Below, in pieces: positions 42,201-55,020 of a stretch of DNA of 64,000 nt. The notes beneath the pieces were generated by a model. The model was not told the DNA's origin, did not search any database, and saw only the letters and a program-made list of their open reading frames with translations. The position numbers and the translations under genes were made by a program. The stretch's first letter is position 1. Every line of letters begins with the position of its first letter. This DNA is from Homalodisca vitripennis (lineage: Eukaryota > Arthropoda > Insecta > Hemiptera > Cicadellidae), in contig NW_025776236.1 in assembly GCF_021130785.1 (NCBI RefSeq), positions 1-64,000 on the forward strand, read 5' to 3'.

Positions 42201-43260
42201 GTCATTTGATAATCCTTTTTTTGTTTGAAATCAATAAGACTATCCTACAGTTCATGAGTTTTGTTTGCGGCTGAAAGTAGCATTTATTACGGAATGGGGT
42301 TTGTTAACGAAACAATAAATAGTCAGCTAAATTATGTGTATTATCTTTTCTTTGGAGAAAATGATTTTTATTTACATTGCAGAATGATTGCTACAGTATT
42401 CCAATCCTCTTTCAGGTTTGGTGATATCATACAATATCAGGATTCATTTCGTTTGGTTGAAAATCCGGGTGCAATACAAACCAGTGATTTGCTTCACCTG
42501 TCCGTGTTTGGGTATCAAGTTAGAGACTTGAAAGTAGAATATAGGAAAATAGTATAAAACTGTAAGTTTTCTATCTTAACAGCATGTGCGGAAACGATTC
42601 TGTGCACGTTTTCATCCTCTTATGTCTGCGGGTTAACTTTGAATAAATTAAAGTATCTAAAAATAAGGAAAGAACCAGACTTACAAATGAAAATGTTGAA
42701 ACAATGTTAAGATTAACCGTCACTTTACAGCCTCCTAATATTGACGCAATACTCTAAGAATGCAACATATTCATAACTTCAACGTTAAAAATATATGAAT
42801 ATGTAAAGAGCTACATTGTAACTCTTTTACTAACATTCACGTACAAATATATATTATGTTAATAAATGCATTATATGTTACATTTAAATTTCCCTATAGT
42901 ACTTGTTAACTAGATACAACATTAAATGTAAAATAAGTTTTCTTTTATTTTTAACTATTTGAAATAAGTAAAGTTTGCCAAAAAATATTTCGCTTATTTG
43001 TTATGTACTAGATTTTTACTGATATTTGTGTATCTTAGATAAAACTTAACACTTTGCTGCTTTAAAGCCAAACTGTTTATCATAACTTATGAAACTCTGC
43101 TACTTTAAAAGGTCTTTTTGAAGCTTTAATAAATTACGTGATGCTTGTGTACTAGTCATATAACTAACGTGACCACTTCTGTTTCAGCATGTGTTCAGTA
43201 ACGAGTGATGCGGGAGAAAACACTTCTTCATTGAATCCAAGTATCCACGCCGATATGTAG
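39241..43260 (+). CDS. Two-exon small secreted peptide gene (75 aa), likely host
   Basis: Exon 1 39241-39395, donor GTAAGT; exon 2 coding part 43188-43260, acceptor TTTCAG; the phase-2 junction is in frame, and the intron is 3.8 kb. The product starts with a clear signal peptide ([20 protein letters not shown]) and has a short mature part with two cysteines, CAWVDGYF then MC, that could form one disulfide, ending in a polar tail. Splice signals and frame agree well, and the GC content of both exons is above that of the flanks. No family is recognised; it could be a salivary, antimicrobial or signalling peptide. Confidence 0.55.
39396..41589. other. Intron DNA, nothing else seen
   Basis: AT-rich interior of the predicted 3.8-kb intron without recognisable features. 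Confidence 0.5.
41590..42760 (+). mobile_element. Decayed hAT-type transposase remnant
   Basis: A stretch reading [21 protein letters not shown] (42126-42195) is the hallmark of hAT transposases of the ZBED/FAM200/GTF2IRD2 type ('[10 protein letters not shown]'). Upstream fragments (41640-41720, [10 protein letters not shown]) and downstream ones ([14 protein letters not shown]) fit the same protein in shifting frames with stops. Terminal repeats were not found. It lies inside the intron of the peptide gene and is not functional. Confidence 0.55.
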
Positions 43261-45811
43261 ACATACACTATGTTATCGCCCGTCCGGAGTTCAACACAAG
43301 TGTAAAAAGTTATTTTATGTCACTTTTTATATGCTAAACTAAAAAAGTAGGATTAACATTGATATGACACTTGATATTTGATATCAACACTGTTGTTTCA
43401 ATGTTAACGTCTTAAGTAGTATGATTGTATTTAAACATATTGTACTTGCATTTATTACGTAGAATATATTCTATGTAAACCAGTGTGTTTGCCCCAGTAA
43501 AATAACTTTTTTATTATTTCAATATGTACCATATTTTTCAAGTGCTATTTTTGAGTGTTTGTTCAGATCTCATGACTGCTCAGAAAAATCTTAACCCTGT
43601 ATTAAAGTACAATCTCACATTATACAGTCATATCAGACATATATTGGCCGAAAGTTTAAAATAATTTACATTTACGTAAACATTTAATCTTATAAGCTTT
43701 CATCCTAAATTGCCATGCATTTCGATGCTGCAAAATATTTACGCAAGAATACTGTTCCACTACCAGATATTCCAAATTTTTCAACTGTTTGAATATTAAA
43801 CATACTTTGTATAAGATTATAAAATAGTATAATTGTAATATCCTCTTCAAATATTATAAGATTACCAGAGGATGGTTTTGATGGGTGTCAAAATAACTGC
43901 ACTGTCCAAAATGGATGAGTGACAGCTCAACCATTTTTATTAGGGCTTTGCATTGGATGGTTACTCAAAATGAACATGTGTACAGATAAAACTAAAGACA
44001 CAAAACAACTAAACTCTGACCACAATGTCTACAATACCATCTGAATAAATATAATACACTTTAACTGTACGTTATATTGGATGGAGTCAATATAGGGATC
44101 GAAAATTTTTACTCTTTAATTTTCAATATTTATTTCTTTAGAACTTTAAATTGCGTGATTTAAAGGTTTTAACCACTTGGTAGCCACATTTCGTGAGACA
44201 GGAAAAATATTTACCATTGTGTAACAAATAACTCTATAGATTAAAAAATGATAAAGGTGAAAATTAAAGTACACGTATACCTTTTTTAATATACTCATTT
44301 TAAATAGAGTAGTGTTATAATGAATATCCTAGTGTCGTTAGTTTAACCCGCGAACACCGTTAATTTTAGATATCAACTTATCGATCATTCTATTTAAAAT
44401 GGGAGAATTTCTCCCAACTGTCTAAACTCATAAAGAGTAAGATAAGCTTGTATATCCATCAAAATCATCCTCATGTGATCTATATCAATAAGATTTTTGA
44501 AATTCTCTACCATTAAAAAGTATAGCTTGAGACTTTTTGTCATACCCAGTATTTAGCTACCTATCTTCGATGATAGGTCACTTTATTTGCTATTATTTTT
44601 AATTAACTGATTTCTTTCAATAGATACTAATTTTTATCTCTACATGAAAATGCATCTCTATGTGAGAATGCAAGTCTTATCCAGAATATTAACCTTGAAA
44701 TATTTATTCTGGATTTGAGATAATTTGATTGAATCTAAATTGTTTTCTAATAGTCATATTATATTTAAAGACTGCATTTTCTTCAAAGATGTCCTTCCTT
44801 AAAATGTTGTAATATTAGTAGTGATAGAAAACATAAATGTAGCAATTTCATTGAAATAAACTATCATCTAATATTGGACATTTTCGATAAATTTATTATC
44901 TATCCTCACGTATACGTTAGATACAAGCGTATTACGTTTAGGTTAGCAATATTGCTATAGTTAAGTTTAATATTCTTACAACTTGGTAAAAGGAAACCGA
45001 AAGAAGTCAAACTAAAACCTTCTAGAAAATGAGTAAACATTATGGACCGTTATTAACTGCATAGATACCTTAGAACGCTCGTTGAGTTGATTATGTATAT
45101 ATACATACACACGTTATGTTATGAAATTCGATTCATCTGACTTAATTTGTTAATAATAAATTACATTTAAATATTTCGTTATATACCGTAGTATACCATG
45201 TTTGGATATTTGTAATCTTGCTAAATGCATAAACGGAAGATAGTTAAATAATATATACATATTCTATTTGTTGGAAAACACACTTTGATATGTAAATGTG
45301 TACAACTCTTGACAATGTAGTAAAGTTTATATGTTACTTGTCTTGTTAACCAACTACAAGTTCTGAGATTTACAGTATCAGAACAAAAACCACCAGTAAG
45401 CTAAGAAAATCCGAAAAGTATATTCTGGGACTTGGTTCTACCAAAATACACAAACTGAGCCTCAGGCATAGTATAGAAACTACGTTACCGAGTTAAAAAC
45501 TGCATGTTTTATCAGATGGGATATGTATCATAGGTATCGATCATTTAAAAATGGCGTTCTGTTGGGGCAGATTGTGGATCTGACTTCTAGCTTACTGACA
45601 TCTATCCGAGGCACTTTCGGTTCTCAAGAAATCCAAGGGAATAACACTGCATTCCTTTTTGAGGAAAAAATAAATGGGGTAGTAAACCTGAAGGTTCCTT
45701 AGGGTGGAAATTGTTTAAAGTTCCACTCTTCGAAAGATAATGTAAAAAAACCTCACTTCAAACAAGAAATAAATTAGCTGTACTGAAATGGGTAACCTAT
45801 GACCTACCAAA
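43261..45811. other. 3' UTR and AT-rich DNA, no further gene seen
   Basis: The first few hundred bases probably include the 3' UTR of the peptide gene; ATTAAA near 43600 could serve as a polyadenylation signal. No other feature is supported. Confidence 0.4.
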
Positions 45812-46840
45812 TTGACTTTCTCGGTCTCTTGGAAACTAAAAATAAATGTTACGTTCAATGTATTGTGGAAGCAGGTATTTGTAAATCAATATTTATCATT
45901 TGGTTGTGCGTGTGTTTTCGACTGCAACCGCCAAGAAGGGCAAAGTTCATTGCAAATCAGTTATAGAAGTAAGGGAGGGCAAAGTTGTTATTGTATATGG
46001 TAATCAGTTGTGTTACTTGGCAGAGGAGCAGGACTTTGAGGTCTCTGCATTGGTTCTTGGTAGCATAAATGTAGTCATCGTAACCTTCTACAGCACACCA
46101 GTTACTAAGGTTAGTTTACTTTTAAATAAGTGGTAAGAACTATCATTATTGCATAGTTTATTATTAAATATTATTATCCCTAGAGATTCCAATATTGATT
46201 TCGTATTGGTGAATGCCTCGAACAATTTAACAGGCAGTTTTGGTTTTTTCATTTCCATAATAAATTTAGGTTAGGAAATCTAATAACACAAAAGTGTATA
46301 GTGTATAGCTAATGTATTGATCTCAAGATTACTATGAGGCTTCTTATTACTGTACTCTCTTCCTTACGGCTACGATTGAAACCTATTTCAACAACATCGT
46401 TGACTTTAACTAGTGGTTACTCCTTTGTATATTTTGGAAACTTTAACAGATAAACTGGTGAATTGTATATGGAATAAAAAATTGTATTGATAGTACGTTT
46501 TCTGTGTTTTTGTAACAATCCATTTGGGCTCTAATTTGTTCGGAATATCTTATTAGTTGATGTGTAGTATGAAGCACCTTATACAACACGGTATCATGCA
46601 GGCATAATAAAGACGAAAGAGGATTTTGATATTCTACATTACACTCTGAAATATAGTCCTATTGCAGAGCATGATTTAACTAAGAATAGGTTTATGGCAC
46701 ATAACAGGAAGTATAGATTAGAGGCCATAAAAGCTGATTTTAGTTGTAATAACTGCTTTATTAAACAATCACCTTATACAGTAAATGAAGCCTGGAGTAA
46801 AATAAATCAAAATATTGTGTATATTTTATGCTAGTACTGT
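45812..46840 (+). mobile_element. Decayed non-LTR retrotransposon fragment
   Basis: Short frames read like a LINE endonuclease domain (FEVSALVLGSINVVIVTFYSTP, split by stops) followed by linker-like coding. They resemble the remnant at 56.9-61.3 kb but are shorter and more degraded. No reverse transcriptase motif is seen before the satellite begins. Confidence 0.45.
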
Positions 46841-46847
46841 AACCGAA

Positions 46848-46979
46848 AACCTAAGTGGTAATAGTTTTAATAAATATTTTTTAATTTTATAAATAATATT
46901 TATGATGATATGAAACCTAAGTGGTAATAGTTTTAATAAATATTTTTTAATTTTTATAAATAATATTTATGATGATATA
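46848..46979. repeat. Tandem duplication of ~65 bp
   Basis: AACCTAAGTGGTAATAG...GATGATAT occurs twice head to tail with one base length change. Confidence 0.9.
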
Positions 46980-47186
46980 GCTCTCAGCTCTGTATTATCG
47001 ATTATTTTATCGCTAATCCAAATCAGAGAGTATGTCTGATAAAAGTATTACAATTAGAGAGCTTAATGTGAAAGAAGCGTATTCTGACGTTAATTACTAG
47101 AAATTAACTGTTTAGATATCTTTAGTTTGAGCGCAGTAATATTAAAACTTGGCTCCAAGGCATTGGTTGGGATGTCAATACGAGGT

Positions 47187-50152
47187 ATTAACATACCTAT
47201 TTGGTAAAGGGACATTGTATGAACAAAATATTTTGGATCATACGAAGATTTACATTAACATAGCTATTTGGTGAAGGGACATTGTATGAACAAAATATTT
47301 TGGATCATACGAAGATTTACATTAACATACCTATTTGGTGAAGGGACATTGTATGAAGGAAATATTTTGTATCATACGAAGATTTACATAACATACCTAT
47401 TTGGTGAAGGGTATGAAAGAAATATTTTGTATCATACGAAGATTTACATTAACATACCTATTTGGTGAAGGGACATTGTATGAAGAAAATATTTTGGATC
47501 ATACGAAGATTTACATTAACATACCTATTTGGTGAAGGGACATTGTATGAAGGAAATATTTTGTATCATACGAAGATTTACATTAACATACCTATTTGGT
47601 GAAGGGATATTGTATGATGGAAATAATTTGTAGCCTATCATACGAAGATTTACATAACATACCTATTTGGTGAAGGGTATGAAGGAAATATTTTATAGCC
47701 TATCATACGAAGATTTACATAACATAACTATTTGGTGAAGGGTATGAAGGAAATATTTTGTATCATAAGAAGATTTACATTAACATACCTATTTGGTGAA
47801 GGGTATGAAGAAAATATTTTGTATCATACGAAGATTTACATTAACATACCTATTTGGTGAAGGGACATTGTATGAAGGAAATATTTTGTATCATACGAAG
47901 ATTTACATTAACATACCTATTTGGTGAAGGGATATTGTGTGAAGGAAATAATTTGTAGCCTATCATACGAAGATTTACATAACATACCTATTTGGTGAAG
48001 GGTATGAAGGAAATATTTTGTATCATAAGAAGATTTACATTAATATACCTATTTGGTGAAGGGTATTAAGGAAATATTTTGTATCATACGAAGATTTACA
48101 TTAACATACCTATTTGGTGAAGGGATATTGTATGAAGGAAATAATTTGTAGCCTATCATACGAAGATTTACATAACATACCTATTTGGTGAAGGGTATGA
48201 AGGAAATATTTTGTATCATAAGAAGATTTACATTAATATACCTATTTGGTGAAGGGTATTAAGGAAATATTTTGTATCATACGAAGATTTACATTAACAT
48301 ACCTATTTGGTGAAGGGATATTGTATGAAGGAAATAATTTGTAGCCTATCATACGAAGATTTACATAACATACCTATTTGGTGAAGGGTATGAAAGAAAT
48401 ATTTTGTATCATAAGAAGATTTACATTAATATACCTATTTGGTGAAGGGTATTAAGGAAATATTTTGTATCAAACGAAGATTTACATTAACATACCTATT
48501 TGGTGAAGGGACATTGTATGAAGAAAATATTTTGGATCATACGAAGATTTACATTAACATACCTATTTGGTGAAGGGATATTGTATGAAGGAAATAATTT
48601 GTAGCCTATCATACGAAGATTTACATAACATACCTATTTGGTGAAGGGTATGAAAGAAATATTTTGTATCATAAGAAGATTTACATTAATATACCTATTT
48701 GGTGAAGGGTATTAAGGAAATATTTTGTATCAAACGAAGATTTACATTAACATACCTATTTGGTGAAGGGACATTGTATGAAGAAAATATTTTGGATCAT
48801 ACGAAGATTTACATTAGCATACCTATTTGGTGAAGGGACATTGTATGAAGGAAATATTTTGTGTCATACGAAGATTTACGTTAACATACCTATTTGGTAA
48901 AGGGATATTGTATGAAGGAAATAATTTGTAGCCTATCATACGAAGATTTACATAACATACCTATTTGGTGAAGGGACATTTTATGAAGGAAATATTTTGG
49001 ATCATACGAAGATTTAAATTAACATAATTACAGTATTTGGTGAAGGGACATTGTATGAAGGAAATATTTTGTATCATACGAAGATTTACATTAACATACC
49101 TATTTGGTGAAGGGACATTGTACGAAGGAAATATTTTGTATCATACGAAGATTTACATTAACATACCTATTTGGTGAAGGGACATTGTACGAAGGAAATA
49201 TTTTGTATCATACGAAGATTTACATTAACATACCTATTTGGTGAAGGGATATTGTATGAAGGAAATAATTTGTAGCCTATCATACGAAGATTTACATAAC
49301 ATACCTATTTGGTGAAGGGTATGAAGGAAATATTTTGTATCATAAGAAGATTTACATTAACATACCTATTTGGTGAAGGGTATGAAGAAAATATTTTGTA
49401 TCATACGAAGATTTACATTAACATACCTATTTGGTGAAGGGACATTGTATGAAGGAAATATTTTGTATCATACGAAGATTTACATTAACATACCTATTTG
49501 GTGAAGGGATATTGTATGAAGGAAATAATTTGTAGCCTATCATACGAAGATTTACATAACATACCTATTTGGTGAAGGGTATGAAGGAAATATTTTGTAT
49601 CATAAGAAGATTTACATTAATATACCTATTTGGTGAAGGGTATTAAGGAAATATTTTGTATCATACGAAGATTTACATTAACATACCTATTTGGTGAAGG
49701 GACATTGTATGAAGAAAATATTTTGGATCATACGAAGATTTACATTAGCATACCTATTTGGTGAAGGGACATTGTATGAAGGAAATATTTTGTGTCATAC
49801 GAAGATTTACGTTAACATACCTATTTGGTAAAGGGATATTGTATGAAGGAAATAATTTGTAGCCTATCATACGAAGATTTACATAACATACCTATTTGGT
49901 GAAGGGACATTTTATGAAGGAAATATTTTGGATCATACGAAGATTTAAATTAACATAATTACAGTATTTGGTGAAGGGACATTGTATGAAGGAAATATTT
50001 TGTATCATACGAAGATTTACATTAACATACCTATTTGGTGAAGGGACATTGTACGAAGGAAATATTTTGTATCATACGAAGATTTACATTAACATACCTA
50101 TTTGGTGAAGGGATATTGTATGAAGGAAATAATTTGTAACATATGAAGATTT
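47187..50152. repeat. Satellite array, ~67-bp unit, about 45 copies
   Basis: Units share CGAAGATTTACATTAACATA, CCTATTTGGTGAAGGG and GAAATATTTTGTATCATA. Variants of about 58, 67 and 71 bp alternate, differing by loss of ACATTGT or gain of GCC in GTAGCCTATCATA. Blocks of several variants recur in the same order (for example about 47880-48300 and again 48300-48720), showing higher-order repeat structure. No coding potential is credited; the frame across the first units is repeat-derived. Confidence 0.97.
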
Positions 50153-50178
50153 ACAACATTATACACACAAAAGCACAT

Positions 50179-50214
<36 letters not shown>

Positions 50215-50321
50215 ACAAAATACCGAAATACCGTATGTGTGTGTTTTGGTGTGTACGTGCTTTTGTGTGTATAATTTTGTAAATCTTCATATCTTACAAA
50301 TTATTTCCTTCATACAATATC
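50112..50321. repeat. Foldback inverted repeat at the satellite edge
   Basis: GATATTGTATGAAGGAAATA and what follows (50112-50190) is repeated in reverse complement at about 50235-50321, nearly perfectly. A (CA)n tract and CCGAAATACCG lie in the centre. The last satellite unit is part of the left arm. Confidence 0.85.
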
Positions 50322-53300
50322 TAATATAATATAAGTCGCTGGATCATGTATATAACGTGATCTGAGTTACATTTACTACGCTAAGAGTAATATTATTTAT
50401 AATTGTTTGCATAACAGCTGGATTTTACATTCCACAATATTAATTTACGACTAGTAGTATTTGATTTTAATAACTGTCCAAAAAAATTGAAATATATAAA
50501 GAAATAAAAATAGAAAATACACACATCCTGATAGATTGTTACCTTTTAATGTCTTAATGGAGATATACTGTTTGGATTGAGAACGTAGTTTATAATACAT
50601 CTGTTGTCAATATTATTGGACATCTTTATCGGATAAAAAGCATAAATTAGTTTAAATATTTTTAGAATAGCAATTTAACACCTTTATGTTTGTAAATGCA
50701 ATAAATACATATGGAGTTTATTTCAGAGAAGATGTTAGTGTTACATCACTATTTTACAAATCGATGTAATTAGATTACTATAGATAAATTATAATTACAT
50801 TTCTAGTGTTACTGAAGATTTTAGTAAAACTTTTTAAATATAAAAATATAAAAGACCCGATAATTCATTGAATAAAAAATCTTCCAAAATGTATATAAAT
50901 AAATCAATAATTAGTAACTAAAGCTCCTTCGTAGTTTGTCATTTTGTCTGTCTGATACATTTAACGCAACTTCGACATTATTTAAGCTCCTGCTTGACCT
51001 AGAATCGTTGTCCAAGTTTTATAACATTTCTTGAAAATATAAATTTGAATGAACCAACATTTTAATAACAAAACTATAGGCAATTAGAAAATGTTATACT
51101 CAGCTGAAGGGAAGATTGTGAAACAAATTGGTTTTTATATAAATCTCTATCTCTCTTTTATATAAATATATATCATACATTTAATTACAAAACAACCGTT
51201 AATGTAGGAAAATAAATTTTAAAATTTACAAACAGCATACAAATTAATGTTTAAACTGCATTACATAAACATCTTTTAGGAATAAATATATAGGTGTACA
51301 ATGCGCACGACATATAAAGTCGGTTGAAATTTCAAAACCAAAATGAGATAGATTGTGAGGAGTAAAGCTTAAATTTTTTCGCTGCATTAACGATACAAAT
51401 ATTCAAGTAAATTTTAAAACTAAATTATTCATAAGCATTTCAATAATTACTGAAACCCTTAAAGGTGAAGTATTACGACAAATATTTTTCATTTTTCGGA
51501 TGAAGAATTGTGCTGCTAAAATTTAATTTTTTAAAATAAGGAGTATTATTTTGAGTTACTTTAGTTATTTATAGTTAATATTCAGTAATTTTACGGTTCA
51601 TTTTAATTATTCATCAGTCGTCGACGATCTTCCGTAATTAGTAGTTTGTTGCGTTAGGTAGCCTACTCGGAGCAGTGCAATTTTCGTCCTTTGTGTTAAA
51701 ACAGAGAACGGATCTCAGGCACTGGAAGAAACAATTCTTCCTTACTTTACTATAAAATTAAAACTATGGTTCTTACTTTATCTTTAAGGGATTTAAAGAA
51801 ATATCAGAAGTTGGTTAGTTATTAAAAAAACATTAACACTGTTAGTAGGTAATAAATTTATATCATAACCTTCTATTTGCTTCTAGTGTAATATTATTTG
51901 AATTGGATTATTAGCTAGGTTAAAGAAAACTACTCGCTAGGGGGCATTCCTTTCCAAAAAGGGTTATCATACCTCACCAATATCTAAATCATCCCTATTG
52001 CATCAATCCATATACTTGAATTTGTATACAGCTTTAGTATTTATTTGTATGAATTACAATTATATTCAAACTGACTAGTGAAAACACAATTATAATTATA
52101 GAAATATAAGAATGTGTCATATAAAAGGTTTGTGTTGTGAAAGATTTCCATCATCACTCCTTGTACAAAATAATGTCCGTTAATATGTTATTGTACTCAT
52201 ATTTTACAACATATGTATATTCCCTAAGCAATGTTTAAACCAATTTCTGTTATATCGCTCAGTATTTAGGAGTGAGTAGTTTTATAAGCAAGTATTCTCA
52301 CTTAATTGTGTGAAAACCTATTTACATCCCATCACTCCATGTACAAACGTGACTTTATGTCCGGAGTAATTTCCGAAAATACGGAGAATGTATATCTGTA
52401 TAAACAAGAGTTAATTTCACACAGACCAATGTAAAAAGTGATTCCTATTGTATCACTCCGTGTACAAACGTGAGATCGTTTCATACAATGGGTTTGTGGT
52501 GTTCTACATTTAGACGTGGCTATAAAACCTCATATGGTACGTTTATTGGATATTGGATGCTGTCTGCTTCCGTATTATATTCTTGATTAAAGTAACAATG
52601 TACAATCAAATATGGTTAACCATACTATATAAATTGTGTTATACTATAACGTTATAGCTTTACCTGTGTATAGAGAGACATCGATCTTCTTTCTTTTACA
52701 TATCTGGCGTTTTATATATTAGATAGGTACGAGTGTGCTGTTTTTAAAAATTGTATCTTTTACTTCTATCAACAAGACTTGTTACAGAACTTCAGTTTGA
52801 GATTTTTTACTCAAATAATATGTCATCTACTGATAAGTAGACTTAAGGCATTCAGTGAAAACAAACAGGTAGCCCTAAAACATCCGTCAATCTTTGTTTT
52901 CCGACCAATAGATCCGGTAACCGATTGTAGAAATATAGATTAGGCTTGATTGATCTTACCTCTATGTACCCTAAGTGGTTGTGTGACGTATCTTTAGCCT
53001 ATTACACTATAGACAATAATTCAGGATCGGTAATGGATAAAGCCATGGATATATCCAAAAAGCATTCACGAAACTGTTGCCAGTATTGTATTTAATTATC
53101 GTCATGAAATTATGGCTTCCACCTATTAGCTTTTAAGATTAAACTTGTTAAACACCAATCTCACAAATGCACTGGGTTTTAGACTTATGTTGTGCTTGTG
53201 AAAAATTTGGCACTAACACAAAGACGTTTTTAATTTATCTCATTTCAAACCACTCTTTACTCATATTATTCACAGTCCAACATTTGAAATTATTCAAAAT

Positions 53301-54270
53301 ATAATGGAATTTCTTATGCTTTTCGGCCATATTATATCTCTATATTAAAAATTCTTAGGGCTTCTTACTGGTCTTACATTTACACTTGTATATCTGGATA
53401 GTTTGATGGAGATACTGAAATTCCAGCGTAATAACATAGAGGTATATCATTAAAATCTGTGAGTGACAAAGAAAGTTAAATAGGATTACAGTTCACGAGT
53501 ATCAGCCAGGATGGATAGATAACATATTCTGAGCCGCTTACCTGGGCACAGGAAATCACATTGCTGTTGAATGGCAAACTGGTTTTTGCTGACCTTTACA
53601 CCCGAATGCAGTTTTCATCTTCCTTTTACTTTGGTGATCATTTTCGTCCAAAATTATATTTTCATATAAATGTTATAGGTATGCGGCAAGCCACAGTGAT
53701 TGGATTTATAAAATATTTTATAGTATTTACAAAAAATACAAATTCATAAAACAATAACTGGCTGCAGTCCCACAGACCTGTAGTAAAAATCTGCCTGAAA
53801 TATAAATGATACAGTACAGACTATTGAAACTAATACATTTGATTTCCTGCCATATCATATGTGCCTTTAAAACATTATAATATAACACATACAAGTAGAT
53901 AAATATTACCAAGCAATAAAAATACTTTATTTACGTTATAAAAGATTTATTATTTATAAAGCATCGTACATTGTCATCAGTACAAATTTATTGTGAGAGA
54001 TCTTTGAGACATTCTAGCTCCTGGTGAAAATCATCGCCCAACACTGTTTTTCTTTAATTGGAACGTGTATCGTTGTAAAGGATAGTTTGTGTGTGGTTCA
54101 CCTAATAATGGTACTCATACCTTTTCGAACAGATTTTTCATGCAGAAGTGGACCTTATAAGAATCTATGTTTAGTTAAATTTTTTACTTTATTATTTTAA
54201 CAACTTTTTTAATACCGTCATCCATTTCAACATCAGCCCTTGAGAAGTGAACAGCTCAGGAGCAGCAACT
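50322..54270. other. AT-rich host DNA, no gene seen
   Basis: No open frame above 66 codons and no recognisable element. A few related ~15-bp phrases (ATCACTCC-TGTACAAA) recur at about 52150, 52330 and 52455. Confidence 0.5.
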
Positions 54271-54275
54271 TCTAG

Positions 54276-54606
54276 ATGACCCACATGTTCAAGAAAATCG
54301 GAGAGCGAGCCTTTAGAGGTGCTGCGAAAGACAGGGAAAAGGCCCAGATCTCTAGCTGTCGAAACGACGACGAAGAAGATTGCATCCACTGTAGAAGGCC
54401 TTTATGAAGGCCACGAAGATACATCTTCAGCTTTGGACCCTGATCCGGAATTCACTCCCAGGATTAAAGCACTGTTCTTGGACAACGTCCCGGACTGGGC
54501 CACCCACGCCAAGAAGATGAAGGACTTGGCGTTGTATGAGCTAGTCGCGGTTTTCTGCCATGTTTGCTATGGATTAAAAGTGACCACTATGCCAACTTAC
54601 ATGTAG
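54276..54606 (+). CDS. Orphan GC-rich open frames, possible exon or captured coding fragment
   Basis: Two overlapping frames are open here: one from ATG 54276 (ends about 54407) and a longer one from ATG 54319 to TAG 54604 (95 aa, with FTPRIKALFLDNVPDWATHA). The sequence is much richer in GC than its surroundings and codon use looks like real coding sequence. No family is recognised. It may be an exon, a retrocopy fragment or part of a mobile element. A tandem repeat follows directly. Confidence 0.35.
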
Positions 54607-54607
54607 G

Positions 54608-55020
54608 CCAGAAGTCCCAAATAGAAACTAAGGACACACGGACTTTAGACCCTGTCAAACCGATCGTGTATTCTATTTCTATAGATATTCTAGTAAAGGC
54701 GTGAAAAGACAGACAGGTACTAACCATTGGGTTGCAGTGTTGCCGATACCCCACACGAAAAGGCAGAGGTCTCAAATGGAAACTAAGGACACACGGACTT
54801 TAGAACATGTCAAACCGATCGTGTATTCTATCGCTATAGATATTCTAGTAAAAGCGTTATAAGACAGACATGTACTAACCATTGGGTTACAGTGTTGCCG
54901 ATACCGATCCCACACGAAAAGACAAATGTATCAAATGGAAACTAAGGACACGCGGATTTTAGACTCTGTATACCAGTCGTGTATCCTATCTCTATAGATA
55001 TTCCTTAGTAAAGGCGTGCA
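54608..55020. repeat. Tandem repeat of ~157 bp, 2.6 copies
   Basis: AAACTAAGGACACACGGA starts at about 54625, 54780 and 54939. Copies share CCATTGGGTT(G/A)CAGTGTTGCC and CTATAGATATTC. Divergence between copies is moderate. Confidence 0.9.

Noticed and set aside
47187..50152. CRISPR array or coding repeat
   Set aside because: There are no unique spacers between repeats and the setting is a eukaryotic genome; it is a classical satellite.
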